Positions 25,398 to 35,029 of a stretch of 64,000 nucleotides of DNA are shown here, one piece after another. Source of the DNA: Gilliamella sp. ESL0441 (GTDB lineage Bacteria; Pseudomonadota; Gammaproteobacteria; Enterobacterales; Orbaceae); assembly GCF_019469185.1 (NCBI RefSeq), contig NZ_CP048264.1, positions 310,001-374,000 on the forward strand, given 5' to 3'. The stretch's first letter is position 1; the number at the start of each line of letters is the position of its first letter. A program made the translations under genes and the position numbers. The notes beneath the pieces were generated by a model. It worked only from the letters and a program-made list of their open reading frames with translations. It did not search any database and was not told where the DNA came from.

Positions 25398-25730
25398 TCA
25401 ATTAGTTATTTCTTCAAAGATTTCATTAAATGTGAATTTATAATTTTTTTCAATGTGTACAACTTAATTGGATAAGGTAAGTATATAAAATATTCAATTA
25501 GGACAATGTTGTAATATAGTACAACATCTTTTTATCCCAAGGCTATGGACTTGTAACCTAATATCAGCTATCTTTCTTGATGTAAAAGTATTTGGCATTT
25601 TTTTATTATTTAAAAATTGGCATAATTAATTGTTAACGATCTAATTTTATAAAAATCTTTTACTTTGAGCTAACTACAAAATTACATTTAATTTAATGTA
25701 GTTAATTATGTATATATTAAGGAATTTAAA
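25398..25730. other. Intergenic region before tolB, no gene seen
   Basis: Holds a terminator-like hairpin at 25506-25532 and, beyond it, AT-rich DNA that must contain the promoter of tolB. The tolQ, tolR and tolA genes, usually directly upstream of tolB, are not here. No small open frame looks real. Confidence 0.5.
25506..25532 (+). terminator. Probable Rho-independent terminator after mutM
   Basis: An 8-base stem ATGTTGTA/TACAACAT with a 6-base loop, followed by CTTTTTAT. It is AT-rich but suits this genome and lies 109 bases after the mutM stop. Confidence 0.5.
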
Positions 25731-27044
25731 ATGATCAAATTCGCTTTTCGCTTTTTGATGACAAGTTTAATCTTTATGTGGGCCTTAACAAGTCATTGTT
25801 GGGCAGATAGCACGGGGATACAAATTAATATCACTGAAGGTATTAGTACAGCTAAACCGATTGCTGTCTCTCCATTTAAATGGACAGGCTCCGGTCAACC
25901 ACCACAAATAATTGAAAATATCATTGCATCAGATCTACGAAATAGTGGTAAATTTAATCCCATTAGTATCGATAGTATGCCCCAAAAACCGACAACAGCA
26001 TCAGAGGTTGATCCGGCGGTATGGAAAAATCTTGGTATTTCTGCGATTGTAGTTGGTTCTATTCAACCCGATGCTTCAGGAAAATACCTTATTACTTATC
26101 AATTAGTTGATACTGTTGATAAGCCTGGTGCAGTCTTATCTCAAAACCAATTTTCTATTAACAAACGTTGGGTTCGTTATGCTGCACATTCAGCGAGTGA
26201 TGAAATTTTTGAATCGCTCACAGGGATTAAAGGTGCATTTAGAACACGAATTGCGTATGTAGTTAAAATGAACAGAGGTTCATATACTCATGAGCTAAGA
26301 GTGTCAGATTATGATGGTTATGACCAGATCACCGTTCATCGTTCAAAGGCTCCATTGATGTCTCCAACTTGGTCGCCTGATGGTAAAAAATTAGCTTTTG
26401 TAACTTTTGAAAGTGGAAATTCTGCAATAGTTATAAAAACACTTGATAGTGGTGCTATTGAAACTGTGGCATCTTTCCCTCGTCACAATGGAGCTCCTGC
26501 CTTTTCTCCAGATGGAACTAAATTGGCATTTGCATTATCAAAAGATGGTAATTTAAATTTATATGTGATGGATTTGTCCACTAAAAAAATGACAAAGATC
26601 ACATCGGGTCGTAGTAATGACACTGAACCATCATGGATGCCTGATAGTAAAACTATTGTTTATACCTCAGATCAAGCAGGTCGACCACAACTATATAGCA
26701 TTAATATTAGTGATGGTACAACACAAAGATTGACTTGGGACAATACCCAGAATCAAAATGCTCGTGTTTCGCCAGATGGTTCTTTTATCGCCATGATTTC
26801 GACAAATAATGGTGAGCAACATATAACAAAATATGATATAGCAACAAAGAGTTATCAACGATTAACCGATACTTTTTTAGATGAAACACCAAGTATTGCT
26901 CCAAATGGGACGATGATTATTTATAGCTCCACGAAAGGATATGGAACAATTTTGAATTTAGTTTCAACGGATGGTTTTTTTAAAGCCGAGTTACCAGTGA
27001 CAGATGGGCAAGTTAAATTTCCATCTTGGTCGCCTTATTTATAA
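25731..27044 (+). CDS. tolB: Tol-Pal system protein TolB
   Basis: Periplasmic beta-propeller that connects Pal with the Tol complex for outer-membrane constriction at division. The 437 residues have a signal peptide (about 1-25, ending CWA), the N-terminal alpha/beta domain (PIAVSPFKW onward) and repeated propeller blades with the [18 protein letters not shown] and SPDGSFIAM signatures. ATG is preceded by AAGGAA. Its usual partners TolQ, TolR and TolA are not adjacent. pal follows after 164 bases with hairpins in between. Confidence 0.95.
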   Translation: MIKFAFRFLMTSLIFMWALTSHCWADSTGIQINITEGISTAKPIAVSPFKWTGSGQPPQIIENIIASDLRNSGKFNPISIDSMPQKPTTASEVDPAVWKNLGISAIVVGSIQPDASGKYLITYQLVDTVDKPGAVLSQNQFSINKRWVRYAAHSASDEIFESLTGIKGAFRTRIAYVVKMNRGSYTHELRVSDYDGYDQITVHRSKAPLMSPTWSPDGKKLAFVTFESGNSAIVIKTLDSGAIETVASFPRHNGAPAFSPDGTKLAFALSKDGNLNLYVMDLSTKKMTKITSGRSNDTEPSWMPDSKTIVYTSDQAGRPQLYSINISDGTTQRLTWDNTQNQNARVSPDGSFIAMISTNNGEQHITKYDIATKSYQRLTDTFLDETPSIAPNGTMIIYSSTKGYGTILNLVSTDGFFKAELPVTDGQVKFPSWSPYL

Positions 27045-27071
27045 AATATTACAAATAACATTTAATAAATA

Positions 27072-27186
27072 ATAACTTTAAACTAAAGTTATCGGCATAT
27101 ATAATAAGGCCATTTTAATTGCTAACTAATTTTAAATAATAGTTTAATATTAGTTAGATAAACGAACTATATAAGTGAAAACTTAT
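27072..27186 (+). repeat. Three stem-loops in the tolB-pal gap
   Basis: Three consecutive self-complementary elements: ATAACTTTA/TAAAGTTAT with a 3-base loop (27072-27092), CTAACTAAT/ATTAGTTAG with an 18-base loop (27122-27157), and ATAAGT-GAAA-ACTTAT with a GNRA-type tetraloop (27171-27186). The last ends about ten bases before the pal ribosome site. They may set the relative expression of tolB and pal by partial termination or RNA stability. Confidence 0.5.
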
Positions 27187-27208
27187 TTAAACAACAGGAG
27201 TTAAAATA

Positions 27209-27685
27209 ATGCAATTCTCAAAATTTCTTAAAGTAGCTGCGGTTGCTTTGCCACTGGTTGCTGTAACAGCTTGTACCTCAACTAGTTCAACTACAAGTGG
27301 TAATTCATATGATACGTTATCAAGTGAAGATCGTGCTTTACTTCAAAGACTACAACAACAAGAAATGAATACGGTCTATTTTGATTTTGATAAATATAAT
27401 GTGAAATCTGAATATGCTTCAATGTTGAATGTTCATGCAGGATTCTTACGTTCACATACTTTTATAAAAGTAGTTATTGAAGGACATGCGGATGAGCGTG
27501 GAACACCAGAATACAATATTGCTTTAGGTGAACGTCGTGCAAGCGCAGTTGAATCGTATTTACAAGCAAATGGTGTATCAGCTACTCAAATGACTATCAA
27601 ATCATTAGGTAAAGAGCGACCAGCAGTACTCGGTCACGATGAAGCCGCTTACGCTAAAAATCGTCGTGCTGTCGTTGTATATTAA
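27209..27685 (+). CDS. pal: Peptidoglycan-associated lipoprotein Pal
   Basis: Outer-membrane lipoprotein that binds peptidoglycan and TolB. The 158 residues begin with a lipoprotein signal ending VTAC (lipidated Cys22), a short serine/threonine linker, and the OmpA-like domain with [27 protein letters not shown] and the terminal KNRRAVVVY. The ribosome site is CAGGAG. It is a little shorter than E. coli Pal (173) in the linker. A strong terminator follows. Confidence 0.97.
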   Translation: MQFSKFLKVAAVALPLVAVTACTSTSSTTSGNSYDTLSSEDRALLQRLQQQEMNTVYFDFDKYNVKSEYASMLNVHAGFLRSHTFIKVVIEGHADERGTPEYNIALGERRASAVESYLQANGVSATQMTIKSLGKERPAVLGHDEAAYAKNRRAVVVY

Positions 27686-27696
27686 TTGTATTTCAT

Positions 27697-27724
27697 AACG
27701 GCTGGATATCCAGCCGTTTTTTTT
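27697..27724 (+). terminator. Rho-independent terminator after pal
   Basis: A 9-base stem AACGGCTGG/CCAGCCGTT with loop ATAT, followed by eight T. One of the clearest terminators in the window; it separates pal from cpoB, which is unusual for this operon. Confidence 0.9.
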
Positions 27725-27746
27725 AATTTACATCGAGTTTAATTAT

Positions 27747-28478
27747 ATGCATAAAAAAATAATCACATTATCAATATTTCTTTTATTTGCAGGCTATGGT
27801 TGTGCAGCTGGCGGGTCTGAATCGGAAAGAACTGTACAAGCTCAAGCACAATTGATAATACAAAATCAACAAAAGATTAATGATTTACAATCTGATATAG
27901 ATTTACTTAGGGGTCAATTAGAAGATACCAAATATCAACTTAATCAAGTTATTGAACGCCAAAAGATGATTCTACAGCAAATGGGAACTGGTTCCTCCGG
28001 ATTGTCATTGAATACCAATTATGGTTCCTCAGAAGGAACAACATCAACGATGCCAAAAACAGAATCTAATACATCAAATTTATCTGGTTGGACATCTACA
28101 GGTAATGATAAAACCGATTATAATTTTATTATGCAGTTTATCAGCGACGCCAAACAAAGTAATGAACTGATTATTGCTTTCCAACGCTTTTTAGAAGCCT
28201 ATCCAAAATCTATTTATCGGGCAAATGCAAATTATTGGTTAGGGCAACTTTTTTACAAACAAGGTAATAAAGATTATGCTTCATCTTATTATGCAACAGT
28301 TGTAAAGGATTTTCCTAATTCGTCAAAAGCTGGTGATAGTCTTTATAAAGTAGGATTAATATTGCTTGAAAAAGGCGATAAAAAAAATGCTAAAGCCGTT
28401 TTTCAACAAGTTTTGAATAAATATTCTAAAAATAAAAATGCAGTTAATCTTGCTAACCAAAAATTAGCTTATCTTTAG
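27747..28478 (+). CDS. cpoB: Cell division coordinator CpoB (YbgF)
   Basis: Periplasmic protein that links PBP1b activity with Tol-driven constriction in E. coli. The 243 residues have a signal sequence (MHKKIITLSIFLLFAGYG), an N-terminal coiled coil for trimerisation (about 30-85, rich in Gln/Leu), a serine/threonine-rich linker, and C-terminal TPR repeats (ANYWLGQLFYKQGNKDYA and similar). It follows pal but behind a terminator; its own promoter is not obvious. PBP1b itself is encoded 3 kb upstream. Confidence 0.92.
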   Translation: MHKKIITLSIFLLFAGYGCAAGGSESERTVQAQAQLIIQNQQKINDLQSDIDLLRGQLEDTKYQLNQVIERQKMILQQMGTGSSGLSLNTNYGSSEGTTSTMPKTESNTSNLSGWTSTGNDKTDYNFIMQFISDAKQSNELIIAFQRFLEAYPKSIYRANANYWLGQLFYKQGNKDYASSYYATVVKDFPNSSKAGDSLYKVGLILLEKGDKKNAKAVFQQVLNKYSKNKNAVNLANQKLAYL

Positions 28479-28526
28479 TATAACGTACGAAAAATCAGCT
28501 TTTAAAAAAAAACACTCACAAAAGGG

Positions 28527-28555
28527 TTGCATTACCAAATAATTGCCAGTATTAT
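28527..28555 (+). promoter_or_regulatory. Probable promoter of tRNA-Lys
   Basis: TTGCAT (28527-28532) and TATTAT (28550-28555) with a 17-base spacer, about 57 bases before the tRNA. The flanks GGGTTGC and GCAACCC form a 7-base inverted repeat around the promoter. Confidence 0.6.
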
Positions 28556-28612
28556 AGCAACCCGAAATTGCTTGTACCCATACTAAAAACGGTACAGTAA
28601 TCATATCGAAAT

Positions 28613-28688
28613 GGGTCGTTAGCTCAGTCGGTAGAGCAGCGGACTTTTAATCCGTTGGTCGAGCGTTCGAATCGCTCACGACCCACCA
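28613..28688 (+). tRNA. lysT: tRNA-Lys (anticodon TTT)
   Basis: A 76-base cloverleaf with acceptor GGGTCGT, anticodon loop CTTTTAA (TTT), T loop CGTTCGAATC and encoded CCA. It follows cpoB as in E. coli, where a lysT-valT cluster begins at this point; here it is alone. Confidence 0.98.
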
Positions 28689-29010
28689 ACCATCTAGTTC
28701 TTATTCTTACTTAATAATCATCTAAAATATAATTTAAGTGTATTACAAAAACTTTGATTTTTTATTTGTTAAGATTTATTGAGTTTAATTGTAAGAACAA
28801 ATCTTATAGTAAAAACTGAATAAACAACGAAATTAAATCAAATTTAAGATTACTTATTCAAGAAAATTTTTCCTTCTTCTTAATATCCTACTAGTATTTT
28901 TTAATCCATTCTTGTTGTTTCAACGACTTTTAAAAGCAATGTATTGGTAATTCCTGTTTCTGTAAAGTTATGTTGATATTTTCAGAACTATCCGTTTCAT
29001 AAAAGAAGTT
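28689..29010. other. Intergenic region between tRNA-Lys and the Fur box
   Basis: AT-rich, with no gene or tRNA visible. It should contain the promoter of the TonB-dependent receptor at its right end. Confidence 0.4.
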
Positions 29011-29035
29011 GATAATGAAAATAATAATCATTATC
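29011..29035 (+). promoter_or_regulatory. Fur box upstream of TonB-dependent receptor
   Basis: GATAATGAAAATAATAATCATTATC covers overlapping Fur sites written here as positions 29011-29035. The 19-base unit at 29017-29035 matches the consensus GATAATGATAATCATTATC at 17 positions. It lies 60 bases before the receptor start, so iron-loaded Fur would repress it. Confidence 0.85.
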
Positions 29036-29095
29036 ATATTTTGGGGTGTTTTTATTTTAACCAAATTAAATACAATAAATTAGGATAGGAAAACA

Positions 29096-31213
29096 ATGAA
29101 AGTAGTTAATCAATTAGCCATCATAGGCATGTTGGGTATAGTCTCTACGGATACTGTTGCTCAAGAGCATTATGATAATGATGCGCATACTGAAACGATG
29201 AAAGTTGTCGCTCATATTAAGGATGATAATGATCAGCGACTAAAAAAGTCATCAACAGCCACAAAAATGCCATTCGATATCAAAGATATTCCTCAAACAA
29301 TCAATTCAGTTAACATAGGGCAAGAAAAAGTATATGGAAAAAATGATTTAAGTGTAATTGTCAATAAATTGCCGGGAGTCGATAGTACTTATGACATGCG
29401 AGATGAAGGAATAAAAATACGCGGTTTTTCGGCAAGTTCAGGCGATATTTATCGGGATGGTGTTCGTGCAAGTGGGCAAGTTAGGCAAAGTACAGCCAAT
29501 ATTGAACGCGTGGAAATATTAAAAGGTCCCGCTTCAGTGCTCTATGGACGAGGTTCTGGTGGGGGAATGATAAACATGATTAGTAAACAAGCTAATTTTG
29601 ATTCACCTACTGTTTTAAGCTTACGTAGTGGTTCTTGGGATAAATATGGCGGTATGGTCGATATCAATCATGTTGTCAATGAACAACTAGCCATCCGAAT
29701 GACGGTAGATCATCAATCAGAAAAAAGTTTTCGTAAAGGAATAAAACAAAGAGATACCATGGTATCACCAAGTATATTTTATGATAATTTAGAGGGGTTT
29801 AATTGGTTAGTTCAATATACAGATGATCATTTATGGCGTAAACCAGACCGAGGACCTGCTTACTATAATTTACCAAAAGGTGTTTCAATTAAAACTGCCT
29901 ATGCACATCCAGATGATTATGTAAAAGATAATTTTAAATCACTACGTTCGGTGATAGGGTTTGAATTTAATTATGACTGGTCAATTAAATTAACTAACCT
30001 CTATCGTCAAGCAAGTCAAAACTTTGATCATATTTATGGTGGGGATTATTGCCATTTAAATGGTAAAACCAATAGTGGGAAAACTTGTAACTATCGCGGT
30101 AAATTACAATTCCGACGAGCTTGGCAAGAAACGAATAACAAGACATATAGCAATACAATAGATTTAATGGGAAAATTTAATACCGCAGGGATAGGACATG
30201 ATATGTTGGTTGGTGTTGAATACAATATTGAAAAACGTCAGCCTAGATTAGCATTAACGAGTACTTATCCAGAAGTTGTTGATCCCTTTCATCCACATTG
30301 GTATTCCAAGAAAGCGCATTACACTAAATTAAATACTAAAACTAATCATAAAGCCACCTCAAAAGGAATTTATTTGCAAGATTTGATCAGTTTTACAACG
30401 CAATGGAAATTGTTGATGGGTTTACGCTATGACAATTACGAATTTGCATCAGACGATAAAATCAAACACCAAAGCCGTTCATATAATGGTCACTCGTTAA
30501 GTCCTCGAATCGGTTTAATTTGGCAGCCTATCGAATCGCAAAGTTTTTATGCTTCCTATAGTAAAAATTTTGCACCCTATGGTGGACGAGGACTGATTAC
30601 CATTTCAACGGATTCAAAAACGGTTTACGATAATAAACCCCAATATTCAAGGCAGTATGAAGTCGGCGTAAAAAGTGATTGGTTAGATGATAAATTATCT
30701 TCTCAACTTGCACTTTATAATCTTGAATTATACAACGTTCGTTATCAACCCGATGCGGTGAACGATCCTTATAATTGGCAGGTCAAAGGCAGTGACCGGA
30801 GTCAAGGGATTGAATTAAGCCTTATTGGAAAATTAACACCAAAATGGTACATCAATAGTGGTATTGGTTATCAGCAAGCTCAAGTTCATAAAGATAAAAA
30901 AATGCCAGCTAATCAAGGCAAATATTTACCGAATACATCTAAGCATAGCGGTTATTTAAATATTCGTTATTTGCCTTATGATAATTGGTTTACCGAGTTG
31001 GAAGTAAATTATAAAGGTGCTATGTATAACGATGATAAAAATCAATTTAAACGCCCAGGATATACAGTATGGAATGCGGCAATTGGTTATCAATCTTCCT
31101 CTTATGATATCACTTTAGCTGTAACAAATTTATTTGGTAAAGAATATTGGCGTTCAAGTAGTATGCCTGGCACGCCTAGAGCTGTATTGTTAACGGCAAG
31201 TTATAAATTGTAA
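29096..31213 (+). CDS. TonB-dependent siderophore receptor
   Basis: Outer-membrane receptor importing a ferric siderophore, powered by TonB. The 705 residues comprise a signal peptide (about 1-22, ending VAQ), a TonB-box-like segment ETMKVVAH, a plug domain (about 55-165) with VNKLPGVDS, IKIRGFSASSGDIYRDG and ERVEILKGPASVLYGRGSGG, and a 22-strand barrel. The family resembles Fiu/FhuE-type receptors; the ligand cannot be named. The last residues are SYKL rather than ending in an aromatic residue. No siderophore synthesis or uptake ABC genes lie beside it. Confidence 0.9.
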   Translation: MKVVNQLAIIGMLGIVSTDTVAQEHYDNDAHTETMKVVAHIKDDNDQRLKKSSTATKMPFDIKDIPQTINSVNIGQEKVYGKNDLSVIVNKLPGVDSTYDMRDEGIKIRGFSASSGDIYRDGVRASGQVRQSTANIERVEILKGPASVLYGRGSGGGMINMISKQANFDSPTVLSLRSGSWDKYGGMVDINHVVNEQLAIRMTVDHQSEKSFRKGIKQRDTMVSPSIFYDNLEGFNWLVQYTDDHLWRKPDRGPAYYNLPKGVSIKTAYAHPDDYVKDNFKSLRSVIGFEFNYDWSIKLTNLYRQASQNFDHIYGGDYCHLNGKTNSGKTCNYRGKLQFRRAWQETNNKTYSNTIDLMGKFNTAGIGHDMLVGVEYNIEKRQPRLALTSTYPEVVDPFHPHWYSKKAHYTKLNTKTNHKATSKGIYLQDLISFTTQWKLLMGLRYDNYEFASDDKIKHQSRSYNGHSLSPRIGLIWQPIESQSFYASYSKNFAPYGGRGLITISTDSKTVYDNKPQYSRQYEVGVKSDWLDDKLSSQLALYNLELYNVRYQPDAVNDPYNWQVKGSDRSQGIELSLIGKLTPKWYINSGIGYQQAQVHKDKKMPANQGKYLPNTSKHSGYLNIRYLPYDNWFTELEVNYKGAMYNDDKNQFKRPGYTVWNAAIGYQSSSYDITLAVTNLFGKEYWRSSSMPGTPRAVLLTASYKL

Positions 31214-31228
31214 TCAATGAAGAAATAA

Positions 31229-31302
31229 AAGCGGAATGAAATAAACATCCTAAATTGAATAATTGATGATAATATTTGTCTGATTAGTATTTCAATCCGC
31301 TT
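31229..31302. repeat. Long inverted repeat after the TonB receptor gene
   Basis: The 15-base arms AAGCGGAATGAAATA (31229-31243) and TATTTCAATCCGCTT (31288-31302) are complementary at 14 positions, with 44 bases between. It lies just behind the receptor stop. It could be part of termination of the receptor transcript or a relic of a small mobile element; no target duplication is seen. Confidence 0.5.
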
Positions 31303-31423
31303 ATTGTTTGGATAGTAACGATATTTCAATTCATAAATGTTATTATTTATAAAAAAGCATGGTGAAATAAGTGAATAATTTGTAGACTATGTCCATTACT
31401 GTTTTTTGGCACTTATCTTATCT

Positions 31424-32962
31424 ATGAATTTATTAAAATCTTTAGCCACTGTAAGCTCAATGACAATGGTATCTCGGGTATTAGGTTTTGTTAGAGATGC
31501 AATTATTGCACGTTTTTTTGGAGCAGGAATGGCTACTGATGCTTTTTTTGTAGCTTTTAAACTTCCCAATTTACTTAGGCGAATTTTTGCTGAAGGTGCT
31601 TTTTCTCAAGCGTTTGTGCCAATTTTAGCAGAATATAAAAATCAACAAGGTGCCGAGGCAACGAAGACATTTATTGCCTATGTTGCAGGTTTATTAACAT
31701 TAGTATTAGCACTTGTTACATTAATTGGTGTGATTACCGCACCTTTTATCATTATGTTAACCGCACCAGGATTTATGCAAGAATCAGTGGATAAATTTGA
31801 ACTTGCTACTGTAATGCTCCGGATAACTTTTCCATATATCTTTTTTATTTCGCTGGCATCATTAGTTGGTGCAATACTCAATACTTGGAATCGCTTTTCT
31901 GTTCCTGCATTTGTGCCAACGTTGCTTAATATTAGTATGATCGTTTGTACACTATTTTTAACCCCATATTTCAATCCACCTGTTTTGGCATTAGCTTTTT
32001 CGGTTGTTGTCGGTGGAATTTTGCAATTGCTTTTCCAACTGCCTACTTTAAAAAAAATAGGGATGTTAGTTTTACCTCGTATTAATTTAAAAGATAGTGG
32101 TGTATGGCGAGTTCTGAAACAAATGGGACCAGCAATTTTAGGGGTTTCAGTTGGTCAAATCTCTCTAATCATCAATACAATTTTTGCTTCTTTTCTAATT
32201 TCAGGATCTGTGTCTTGGATGTATTATGCTGACCGATTAATGGAATTCCCGGCAGGTGTACTGGGTGTTGCATTGGGTACTATTTTATTACCGTCATTGG
32301 CCAAAAGCTTTTCAAATGGTGATCATAAGCAATATTCGGAATTACTTGATTGGGGATTACGTTTATGCTTTTTATTGGCTTTACCGAGTACGGTCGCGTT
32401 AGGTGTAATTTCGCGCCCATTAATCTCAACATTATTTGAATATGGGCAGTTTACGTCAAATGACACGCTAATGACACAACGTGCTTTGATCGCTTATTCG
32501 ATAGGGTTATTGGGGCTTATTTTAATTAAAGTTTTAGCACCTGCTTTTTATTCCAGACAAGACATTAAAACTCCTGTTAAAATTGCTGTTGTTACTTTAA
32601 TTTTAACGCAATTGATGAATTTGGTTTTTATTGGTCCATTACAACATGCTGGACTGTCGTTATCCATTGGTTTGGCTGCATGTTTTAATGCTGGACTATT
32701 GTTTTGGCAATTACGAAAAAAGAAACTTTATCAACCTCAATCTGGTTGGTATCTTTTTTTAACTAAAGTGATTATTGCCGTTATTTTAATGTCATTGGTT
32801 CTATGGTTTGGTTCAAGATTATTACCTGATTGGTCGACCGGTTCAATGCTCATACGAGTTAGCCGTTTATTATTATTGGTAATGGTTGGCATCATTGTCT
32901 ATTTTGCATCATTGATTGCAATGGGATTTAAAATTAAACATTTTATAAAACGAATTGACTAA
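31424..32962 (+). CDS. murJ: Lipid II flippase MurJ
   Basis: Inner-membrane MOP-superfamily flippase that moves lipid II to the periplasmic face. The 512 residues (E. coli 511) form about 14 hydrophobic segments. The N-terminus [25 protein letters not shown] and the motif [20 protein letters not shown] are diagnostic. I start at ATG 31424, where the family begins, although the frame is open to TTG 31406. No strong ribosome site is seen. In this window it joins MurA, PBP1b and MepM in cell wall synthesis. Confidence 0.96.
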   Translation: MNLLKSLATVSSMTMVSRVLGFVRDAIIARFFGAGMATDAFFVAFKLPNLLRRIFAEGAFSQAFVPILAEYKNQQGAEATKTFIAYVAGLLTLVLALVTLIGVITAPFIIMLTAPGFMQESVDKFELATVMLRITFPYIFFISLASLVGAILNTWNRFSVPAFVPTLLNISMIVCTLFLTPYFNPPVLALAFSVVVGGILQLLFQLPTLKKIGMLVLPRINLKDSGVWRVLKQMGPAILGVSVGQISLIINTIFASFLISGSVSWMYYADRLMEFPAGVLGVALGTILLPSLAKSFSNGDHKQYSELLDWGLRLCFLLALPSTVALGVISRPLISTLFEYGQFTSNDTLMTQRALIAYSIGLLGLILIKVLAPAFYSRQDIKTPVKIAVVTLILTQLMNLVFIGPLQHAGLSLSIGLAACFNAGLLFWQLRKKKLYQPQSGWYLFLTKVIIAVILMSLVLWFGSRLLPDWSTGSMLIRVSRLLLLVMVGIIVYFASLIAMGFKIKHFIKRID

Positions 32963-33008
32963 AAAATAAATATCTATACATGAATACTAAAATTGATAAG
33001 GAAATCTA

Positions 33009-33152
33009 ATGAAAGAAAACGCTTTTTTTACATTGCCATTGATTGGCAGTTTTATTTATTTTGTTATTAGCTGTTTAATAACTATCATCTTCGATGATTA
33101 TCTATTTCGATTTAGCATACTTTTGGGAACTAATAAAGTTTTCTCCTTTTAA
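33009..33152 (+). CDS. Short hydrophobic open frame, possibly the 5' part of the next gene
   Basis: Forty-seven codons beginning MKENAFFTLPLIGSFIYF, with a GGAAATCT ribosome-like site just before the ATG. It encodes one hydrophobic segment and overlaps the start of the larger membrane protein gene in another frame (33094). Either it is a tiny separate membrane protein translationally coupled to the next gene, or a single-base indel has split one gene. The better ribosome site here favours this as the original start. I do not recognise the protein. Confidence 0.45.
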   Translation: MKENAFFTLPLIGSFIYFVISCLITIIFDDYLFRFSILLGTNKVFSF

Positions 33153-33924
33153 TATCATTAATTATTTGTTAAAAACTCATATTTTAGATGTAGTATTTGT
33201 ATTTGGAATTTTGTCATTATTTCTACACAGTTTAAATGTCCATATAATTAATAAAACCAATGTAGAATTGGTGATAATTATAATGGTCTTATTTTCAGTA
33301 ATGGCTTATTTTATTCCTAAAACTTTACTATTTGATTTTGGAGATTTATATCCAATAAAAAATATATTTATCATCATTATATCGGTTATGTTTTATTTAA
33401 TATTATATAGTTTATTACTATACTATTTATTAAATTTTTCCAATAAATACTTTATAAAAAATCAACAGCCATTTCCTTTTACAGCGACCAATAGTACTAA
33501 AATTCACTTTAATTTGTTTGCCATATTTACAACTTTTGTCCTGATAAAAGGATATCTGTTAATTACGAAAGTATTTCAATTATTCAGCATGGAGATTTCT
33601 AACAATATTTTAAATATTGTATATATATCGGGTATATTAATAGCAGTTGGTTTAACTATACCTTGTTTTAAACAATCATTTGATAGAATTCAAACAGATA
33701 GGCTCATAAAAAGTATCATTCAACCCAGTATAATAATTTTTATTTGTATTATTGTTAACTTCATTTTTATTTTTAAAGTACCAACCGCATTACTATACAA
33801 AAATATAGAATATGGGAATTTATTATCAATCACTTGTTTAATGCAAATAGTATTACTTCCGTTAATAATTGCTTTAATTTTAAATAAAGTAACGAAACGC
33901 TATTTTTATTATGTAACCACTTAG
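33094..33924 (+). CDS. Unknown multi-pass membrane protein
   Basis: A 276-residue protein composed almost entirely of hydrophobic segments, at least seven, separated by short charged loops such as NQQPFPFTATNSTK. I do not recognise a family. The start ATG 33094 lacks a ribosome site and lies inside the preceding short frame, so the real N-terminus may be at 33009 if a frameshift exists between 33079 (an in-frame stop) and 33152. The gene lies between murJ and accD, with about 200 bases to accD. Its base composition is even more A/T-rich than its neighbours. Confidence 0.7.
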   Translation: MIIYFDLAYFWELIKFSPFNIINYLLKTHILDVVFVFGILSLFLHSLNVHIINKTNVELVIIIMVLFSVMAYFIPKTLLFDFGDLYPIKNIFIIIISVMFYLILYSLLLYYLLNFSNKYFIKNQQPFPFTATNSTKIHFNLFAIFTTFVLIKGYLLITKVFQLFSMEISNNILNIVYISGILIAVGLTIPCFKQSFDRIQTDRLIKSIIQPSIIIFICIIVNFIFIFKVPTALLYKNIEYGNLLSITCLMQIVLLPLIIALILNKVTKRYFYYVTT

Positions 33925-34121
33925 ATATTCAACAATTTTGGTTAAAATGGTTATTAAAACAAGCGTTAAAATTTAATATTTACTGAGATCTGAAAATGTT
34001 AAATATTTTCTAATCATAGGTAATGCATAAGATAAAAATTAAAACAACTATTAAGAATTAGCGCAAAGTATTATACAATAGCCCGATATTTTCTAAAGTG
34101 TAGCACAATGAGAGAATCATA

Positions 34122-35024
34122 ATGAGCTGGATTGAAAAGATTTTAAGTAAAAATAATATATCATCTGATCATAAAAAAGCGAATATTCCAGGCGGAGTTT
34201 GGACCAAATGTAGCAACTGTGAACAAGTTATTTATCAAGCTGAATTAGATCGCAATTTAGAGGTATGTCCGAAATGTGATCACCATATGCATATTCCTGC
34301 ACGCGTAAGGTTATACCACTTTTTAGATGAAGGTTCAGATGTTGAGTTAGGTTCAGATCTCGCACCGAAAGATATTTTAAAATTTAAAGATACTAAAAAA
34401 TATAAGGATCGTTTAACCACGGCTCAAAAAGAGACTCGTGAAAAAGAAGCTATGGTTGTGATGAAAGGAACCTTGTTTGGCATTCCTGTCGTCGTCGCTT
34501 GTTTTGAATTTGCATTTATTGGTGGTTCAATGTCATCGGTAGTTGGTGCGCTGTTTACACGCGCAGCTGAACAAGCCATTGCAGATAAATGTCCACTAAT
34601 ATGTTTTTCAACTAGTGGTGGAGCTAGGATGCAAGAAGCATTATTTTCGCTAATGCAAATGGCAAAAACCAGTGCAATCCTTGCAAAAATGCAGGATGAA
34701 GGATTACCTTATATTTCTGTAATGACTGATCCGACAATGGGTGGTGTTTCTGCTAGTTTAGCTATGCTTGGAGATATCAACATTGCTGAGCCAAAAGCGC
34801 TGATTGGTTTTGCCGGCCCGCGAGTTATCCAACAAACCGTTCGAGAAACATTGCCGGAAGGATTCCAACGAAGTGAATTTTTACTTGAAAAGGGCGCAAT
34901 TGATATGATCATTCATCGTAAAGAAATGAGACCAAAAATTGCTAGTTTGTTAGCAAAATTAATGAGAATACCCGATCCTTTTAACGATATGACTAACAAT
35001 GTAACTATCGATGAGACTGTGTAA
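34122..35024 (+). CDS. accD: Acetyl-CoA carboxylase carboxyltransferase subunit beta
   Basis: Beta subunit of the carboxyltransferase that makes malonyl-CoA, the first step of fatty acid synthesis. The 300 residues have the N-terminal four-cysteine zinc finger (CSNC and CPKC, residues about 27-49) and the crotonase-like core with [11 protein letters not shown] and [13 protein letters not shown]. Length matches E. coli (304). It heads the accD-folC-dedD-cvpA-purF run; folC starts 5 bases after its stop. Confidence 0.97.
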   Translation: MSWIEKILSKNNISSDHKKANIPGGVWTKCSNCEQVIYQAELDRNLEVCPKCDHHMHIPARVRLYHFLDEGSDVELGSDLAPKDILKFKDTKKYKDRLTTAQKETREKEAMVVMKGTLFGIPVVVACFEFAFIGGSMSSVVGALFTRAAEQAIADKCPLICFSTSGGARMQEALFSLMQMAKTSAILAKMQDEGLPYISVMTDPTMGGVSASLAMLGDINIAEPKALIGFAGPRVIQQTVRETLPEGFQRSEFLLEKGAIDMIIHRKEMRPKIASLLAKLMRIPDPFNDMTNNVTIDETV

Positions 35025-35029
35025 TCTCT

